Assembly: GCA_020726505.1 (NCBI GenBank)
Contig: JAHLEZ010000002.1
Location: 1,054,001-1,118,000 of the forward strand
DNA: 64,000 nucleotides
From: Leptodontidium sp. MPI-SDFR-AT-0119
Lineage: Eukaryota > Ascomycota > Leotiomycetes > Helotiales > Leptodontidiaceae
Direction of reading: 5' to 3'
Shown here in pieces: positions 58,599 to 64,000 of the stretch; the first letter of the stretch is position 1, and the number at the start of each line of letters is the position of its first letter. The translations under genes and the position numbers were made by a program. The notes below the pieces were generated by a model, which did not search any database, was not told the origin of the DNA, and saw only the letters and a program-made list of their open reading frames with translations.

Positions 58599-61500
58599 TT
58601 AGAATTGCAAAAGCTTCTGCTTACTTGCTGTATCTGCTCGTTGGGTAGAGAACGAACAAAACCTGTCCTTGATCGCCACCACCTCGTACGTTCCCTCCTG
58701 TGAGGCTCGGATCGACATGCTGTGCTCCTCAGAAACCTCGTGCCTAGTCTCCAGAATCTGGGACCGCTGCCCCTTGCGAGCATTGGTGCTTCGAGTATAC
58801 GTGAACTCAAAAGGCGGAGTGCCCCAGAATTCAAATAAGATCTCTGCCTCTCCACCCTCATGAATGTCCACCTCCAGTTGTATTCCTTTGCTGATTTTGA
58901 CACTGGGCATTGGGTGGATTATCTTCTCAATTTTGGTACTGGCCTTGCAGTCGCTCGCTCTGTCTTTTACAGCAGTGATGGTGAAGTTACCGGGCGCCTC
59001 GGCGATACGTCTGAAGGTTGTACTTTGGGATTTGGCCATTCTCGACTTGCCCTCGAAGGTGTGCCATATCTCGAAAGGCGCAGTTCCAGACAAGGTGTAA
59101 GATATCCTGTCTCCAACACAGTAGTCTGTTCGTTGATCCAGAGAATGAATGACTGGGACGTCGTAGACCTGAACTTGCACATGCGGTGCTCCATATTCGG
59201 TCTTCTGCTGACATCCATGCGCATCACGGACCTTCCGTACACTGACTTGATGGATGCCAAGAGACAATACGTTGTGTGGAATCTTGAAATCGTAATGATT
59301 TGATTCGACATTTGGTATCTTGACAGTCTCCGGTCGAGAGCTGCCCTGGTGTTTAACATCAACTTCCAGACTGAATGGAGGGACACCTTCCAGCTTGATA
59401 GGAATGACTTCATTACCATCCAGTTCCTCTTTGCAGTATTTGTAAGATTGGCCTGGCTTGACGAAGTGAGCCGAAGGTTTCCTATTTACCTTCTGCTCAA
59501 GGATCACAGGTGTATATTTCTTTGCCTCGTGATCGTAAAGCGCATCAGATAGTTCCGAAAACTTGTACTCGTAGCTTCCTGCCTTGCTTGTATCCATGGA
59601 AATCGTCGCAACTCCAAGGGCGGCTTCGAATTCCTTGTTGATGATGGAGCCTGAACCATGAATAGGCTTGTGTCGAACCTGGTACTTGACGTTGTATGGG
59701 GCCGAGCCTGTCAAAAGGTTAGTATAGGGACTCATATTGGTTACAGAGGGGCACATACCAATGAGATTAACCTCCACTGCGTCAATATCACCCTCGCAGA
59801 CCTCGCGCTTCACATACTTATTCCCATCTGGGATGAGGACAGCAGAATCGGCTATTCTGATCTTAGGGCGAGGGAACCATTCAACATCGAATTGAGATGC
59901 TGCAGGATCCACAGTTCCTGGGCACTGGTCATCAGATACCTCCAGAAGCTCATACGTGCCGCGCTGATTCACTTTAACAACATCATTGGTAAGTCTTGCG
60001 CTCTGTTCCAGTATCGTCCCCGAAGGATCATCAAGGTTCCGGTACTTGATCGACCAAGGTGCTCGGCCAGTAAGACGAAGAGGCAAAGCAATCTGCTTGC
60101 CTTCGATCTCGACAGTCTTGTGCTTACCTTCCAGATGTCCGAACGATACCTTTGGCCTCTGACGCCTCACAGTAAACTTGACCTCACTGTTCAAGAAGAT
60201 CTTGCAACCAGTCTTGTCCTGAACACTTGTAAGCGCCAGTAGGTAATCACCACCTTTCAGCAGTGGATCAGTCTTGATGTTGAAGATGTCCGTCGCGATA
60301 TTCGCTTCCTTGATCTTTTTCCTTTTGCCATCGTGGACAAGCTCATACTCCAAAGTAAAGGGTTTCTCCCCAGAGAGTTCGACGTTCATCTCCACTGGCT
60401 CCTCAATGCATGCGTCAATGGGGCCAGATGGGCGTCGCAAGTAAGCGGACGCGGGAGGTTTCACATCTTGTTCCAATACCATGCTACTTCCGCTCAACTG
60501 GTGGCCCTTATATATTAGATCATCGATGGACGTAAAGTAGTACTTGAAATGACCGGCCTCTGTTGGCTTGAGCTCCAGTTGGTGGCGTAGAGCATCGATT
60601 CTGATCTGTTCGGATTGTGTGCCACTTTTCGTCACAATGTCATATCGCACAACAAATGGTGGTGTGCCAATAAGATCGAGGTCAACAAGCAAGCCAATCG
60701 AGTTGCCAGCGCATTTATCGTTTATGTTCTCGGCGCTTAGAGACAATCCAGGTTCAGGTGGGTTCAGCAACAGGCACGACGCGGGCTCTCTGATTTCTCC
60801 ATCGCAGAACCTACTCTTCACTCCAGTCAGAGTGTAAAGACCAGGTTCACGGATGATTGGTTTGTCGTTAGCCGTTTTGGCGAAGAATTCTTCAAACACA
60901 ACTTCCTGGCCATGATCTCCGCTCTTTGTGAGTGAATCCAAAGGCGAAAACTTCCACGTAATGGTATGCGAGGTATCATCAGGCGTCCGTCCGGGGGAGG
61001 AATATACGACTGGAAGTTGCGTCGTTTTTCTCTTAGCCACCTTGAGCGGATTTCGAGAATCGCAGCTCATCAGCTTCGAAAGCGGTCGCTCATGAACCGT
61101 GAATGACTGCTCAAGATGCGCCCGTTTAGGATAAATATGATCGACGTCTTCCGCTTCAGAAGAGAAGTTGGCCACATTGCCCGTAGCATCGTGAATCTCA
61201 TCAATCGAGTAGAGCCATAGACCACTAGGCATCATCGACTCGTTCAGAGGTACAGTGATACGTTGAGAACGGGCCCACGAAACGTCCTGAGAGCCAGGCT
61301 TGATCAGAGTACCCGCACCTGCATAACCGAGGAGAGGAGAGGCAAAGTTCTCCGGTTGTATACTTTGGAAGTGATGCACGCTCTGGTCACTATTCACAGT
61401 ACGACTGTAAACAATTTTCAAGGGCGGGGGTACCTTCAATCTCCATCGTCAAGTCAGAGAGATCGCCAAGGCACCGGTCACCACCTGCCGATTTAACAAC

Positions 61501-62525
61501 CGCTTTAGGGCAGGCAACAACAAGTGTATCAGACATTCTCCGTTGTACTTCCAGTTTAGTCTTGTCCATAACTTTTTGAAGTCTGTAGAGACCTGGCTTC
61601 TTAGCGAGATAGTTGATAGTCAAGAGCGAGTCTGCATCGGTTTTGCGAGCATTGTTGACCTCCTTGTGTGTCAAGAGAATAGTTTCATTGAGGTTTGTAT
61701 CGAAGTCAATTCTCAGTATTTCAACAGACTTCGGCTTGGTTTGATTGAAGAAGAGTGGTATGCTGGCCACAGGATGTTTGCTGTCGATGCAAAAAGAGAA
61801 CTGGTCTGGATTCATAGTAACAGACCTAGTCGAAGGTTAACTCGATTGCATTGAAAGTAGGATTGCAAAGGACTCTACCCTTCTGGCAAAACATTGATGA
61901 TCTGTTTGCCCATTATCAGAGATGAGTTGTGTAGAATGTTGCTGGCCCGGACACTGTGCTCGGAAACAGAGATCTCGCTGTCAAAAAAAGTTTTGGCCAT
62001 AGCTATGAGCCATCCTTCAATGGGTAGCTGCTTCGAAGTTAGCAGAGCCATGAGAACGGTAGCAACAGCAGAACTCACAGGGACTCGGAACATCAGCATG
62101 GCATTCATACCCGCATGCAAAATCCAAGCCATGGATGACGTTGTCTCCGACCACTCCAGCCACGGTATCCGCATAAGAGGCATGCCATACAAAAATATTC
62201 CATCTAACACGAACCACTTCACAAAGTATCCAAGAGAAGCTGTCTCCTCCTGCACAAGTGTCCACCAATCGTACACACGCAAGGCGAAAAGGATCCCATA
62301 AATTGCAAAGACGCACATGCGCTGGGTCGGAGCATCGACGAGGTTGACTGGAATTACTGGGGTACTCGATGTGGGAGCTGAGGCCGTCGTAGTAGCATCT
62401 GGGAGGTTTGGCAGAGATGACCGTACCCTCGAGGCATCTTGGAAAGCATCTTTAGAATCTGGAGTTCGCTGGGTGGATTTTGGAGTTGACGGGTACGCCG
62501 ACCGCATACGAGGTGTTCCGTTCAT
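58599..62525 (-). CDS. POM152: Nuclear pore membrane protein POM152, frame interrupted once
   Basis: Four exons: 62525-62079, 62027-61879, 61825-59759 and 59707-58599. Two of the three introns are 51 nt, stop-free and in frame, recognised by GTGAGT/GTATGT donors and CTAAC branch sites. The N-terminus is disordered, then come two or more membrane segments (RMCVFAIYGILFALRVYDWW, WILHAGMNAMLMFRVP). About 1000 lumenal residues of repeated Ig-like domains follow, with the recurring pattern G-x-x-P-F/Y-x-x-x-Y (GTPPFVVRYDIV, GEKPFTLEYELV, GRAPWSIKYRNL, GSAPYNVKYQV, GVPPFSLEVDV, GTAPFEIWHTF, GTPPFEFTYTR). Pom152 anchors the pore lumenal ring. The frame shifts by one at five G (61426-61430). Removing one base would give about 1256 aa, near family length. 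Confidence 0.9.
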
Positions 62526-63443
62526 GGCATACTCTTCGAGGTCCCTCTGGACGCTCGGGGGGGTCGAGGGTATGGAAGAGGCTGCGCGATTGCCTCGAGC
62601 AAATTCGAGCAGGTAGGTATGTAGCCTCCCAGTATTTACTTTCGCGGAGTGTTTGGAGCTATATTTCGCTCAACTCGAGGCAGCTCTGCGCTAAGTATGG
62701 GCGAGAGAGAGGATGCGATGGTGGCGAGAGTTGAGAGACAAGAGCTGAGAGGTGCCGTAGTATTGTTGTGAGTTTCAGGCAGGCAAGCAGGCAGGTATTC
62801 GTCGTTGTCTTTGTTGTTAAGCTTCTAAAAATGAAGTTGTCGGCTCGCGTACAAAATCGACGCGCGCGACCAAAACCTGCAGGCAGTACAGTCTCGAAGT
62901 GCAGACGCCTCGGACCGTAACAACTTGTCCCCGGCTGGTCTCTTTCGCTTTCGTTTACCTACTTATCCCGTCTCCTCTCGTCTCAGCCGACAGCAACCTC
63001 ACCGAGCAATGCAATGCACTCGAACTCACCTTTGGCATTAGCTGCTGGCATGCTTTTCGAATTCACTTCTGTACGCGAGATGAAGAACTTTTTCGAACTA
63101 AAAAGAAAGAAGATGTGTCTCGCAAAACAATGATTCTTCCTCTCCCTCCAACCTTCCTTGCAAGTTCTCATACTTGCGACTTGTGTTGTTCATGAGCCTG
63201 CTTCCTGTTTTTTTGACTATCTGTTTCTTCCCTTTCTTTCTAATCCACGGCTCATCTCGGTGGTGTCTTTGGTGTCTTTGGGCAGTCGTCGTCAGTCGTC
63301 ATTCTCTGTAGCAACAGTGAGGCATACTTCAATCCAGTTGCAGAAATTCCCGAGGTCACTCGTTCAACAGCCTTTGTTTCTCTTCACATCTCAACTTCCA
63401 AACTTTCTGTCTGAAGGTCGGCACCGGCCCAGCAAGTTTCAAC
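62526..63443. promoter_or_regulatory. Divergent promoter region POM152 / UCH-type gene
   Basis: About 920 bp between two divergent starts, with no supported ORF. A (GGCA)n patch lies near 62777-62793 and a long C/T-rich leader (63180-63440) precedes the UCH-type gene. Confidence 0.5.
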
Positions 63444-64000
63444 ATGGAAGGCAATATGAAAGGCAATATGAAAGGCAATATGGAGGTCACTGCGGAAGGT
63501 TCTACTGAGCAGCAGCAGCAGCCCCTTGGTCTTGGTATCTCAGACTACGGAGAACAGAGACAAGCTTCTACCGTTCGATCTGACACTCCCGTGCCCAGCC
63601 AGAGTCCGGACATGGCTCCAAGCAGCACATCCTCAGTCAAGGCTGCTACACCAACTCCCCAAGCCGATTCCGAGAAGAAGCACCCAATCAATACTTATTC
63701 TGTCGCCGCCACTGTACCTTCTACTCCTCAAGCTGGCTCTCAGCGAAAGACCCGAAGCCAACCACCTTCTGTCAACAAAGCTGCCACGCCTACCCCTGAA
63801 GTCGATACCCCCGAAGACCACAACCAACGGAAATTCCAATTCGATTGAAATTGATTCTGTCATGTCTACGAGGAACCTTAGAAAGAGAAAGGATCCACCT
63901 ACCTCCATGTTTGATCCTGCCACTGAGGCTATGAAACCGTTAACTGACGAGGAACGCCACAATTGGAAGGGTTGGGTCGAACTTGAATCCGATCCTGTAA
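63444..64000 (+). CDS. Ubiquitin carboxyl-terminal hydrolase, UCH family, 5' part
   Basis: The gene is cut by the window end. From the ATG at 63444 (caacATGG) an N-terminal low-complexity region runs with a tandem GNMKGNMKGNM, a Gln run and repeated KAATPTP motifs. The frame then breaks at a five-C run (63808-63812). One base over, coding continues as NSNSIEIDSVMSTRNLRKRK, then LTDEERHNWKGWVELESDPV to the end of the window. The last stretch matches the start of a C12-family (UCH37/BAP1-like) catalytic domain, in which WVELESDP opens the fold. The catalytic Cys, His and Asp lie beyond the window. The family would cleave ubiquitin from small adducts or at the proteasome. The frame break may be a sequencing error. 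The call rests on about 20 residues and would be settled by the next kilobase. Confidence 0.65.

Noticed and set aside
1..64000. CRISPR array, prophage or bacterial operon features
   Set aside because: The gene structure is eukaryotic throughout. The tandem repeats are 3-6 nt microsatellites without spacer structure.

Overview
The window looks like nuclear chromosomal DNA of a filamentous ascomycete (Pezizomycotina; Leotiomycetes is my guess from general gene style, not proven). Reasons: dense protein genes split by short introns of about 50-65 nt with GTRNGT donors and CTAAC/CTGAC branch sites, genes typical of filamentous fungi (an augmin HAUS1-like gene, a cytochrome b5-fused sphingolipid desaturase, a CYP52-type P450), and long microsatellites between genes. 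I rebuilt the gene models by hand from splice sites, reading-frame phase and recognised protein families. Exon coordinates are given inside each entry.

Left third (1-25.9 kb) is gene-dense: eIF3k (+), an ER TPR/J-domain co-chaperone (-), HAUS1-like (+), VAC14 (-), a small unrecognised gene (-), a delta-8 sphingolipid desaturase (-), an unrecognised Cys-rich/Gly-rich gene made of mini-exons (+), mitochondrial dihydrolipoamide dehydrogenase (-), SGD1 (-), SRP14 (+), an unrecognised Cys-rich protein with a frame break (-) and the three-RRM protein GBP2/HRB1 (-). About 8 kb (26.0-34.1 kb) then holds no gene I can support, only microsatellites, a 27-nt poly-C tract and short spurious ORFs.

Middle (34.1-50.1 kb): LDB17/DIP1 (+), SLM1 (-), threonyl-tRNA synthetase (-) and GAR1 (+) from a shared promoter, phosphatidylserine synthase CHO1 (-), and a metalloprotease-jacalin protein (-). 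About 5 kb (50.1-55.0 kb) is again gene-poor and starts with dense microsatellites. Right end: a CYP52-type P450 (+), an F-box-like protein (+), nucleoporin POM152 (-) and the start of a UCH-type deubiquitinase (+) cut by the window edge.

Most genes are unrelated housekeeping functions: translation and ribosome biogenesis (eIF3k, THS1, GAR1, SGD1), protein targeting and folding (SRP14, the J protein), membrane lipids and PI signalling (VAC14, SLM1, CHO1, desaturase), RNA export (GBP2), actin (LDB17) and the nuclear pore (POM152). Several pairs are divergent from short shared promoters (SGD1/SRP14, THS1/GAR1, J protein/HAUS1). There is no obvious operon-like or secondary-metabolite cluster.

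The points most worth a second look are: (1) the gene at 14193-15224, with six introns all in phase 2 separating 33-84 nt symmetric exons that encode Gly-rich repeats; (2) three genes whose reading frame breaks at a C/G homopolymer carrying one extra base; (3) an 8-nt micro-exon in the GBP2 gene; (4) long poly-C tracts, one inside an SLM1 intron next to a Pol III B-box-like motif.
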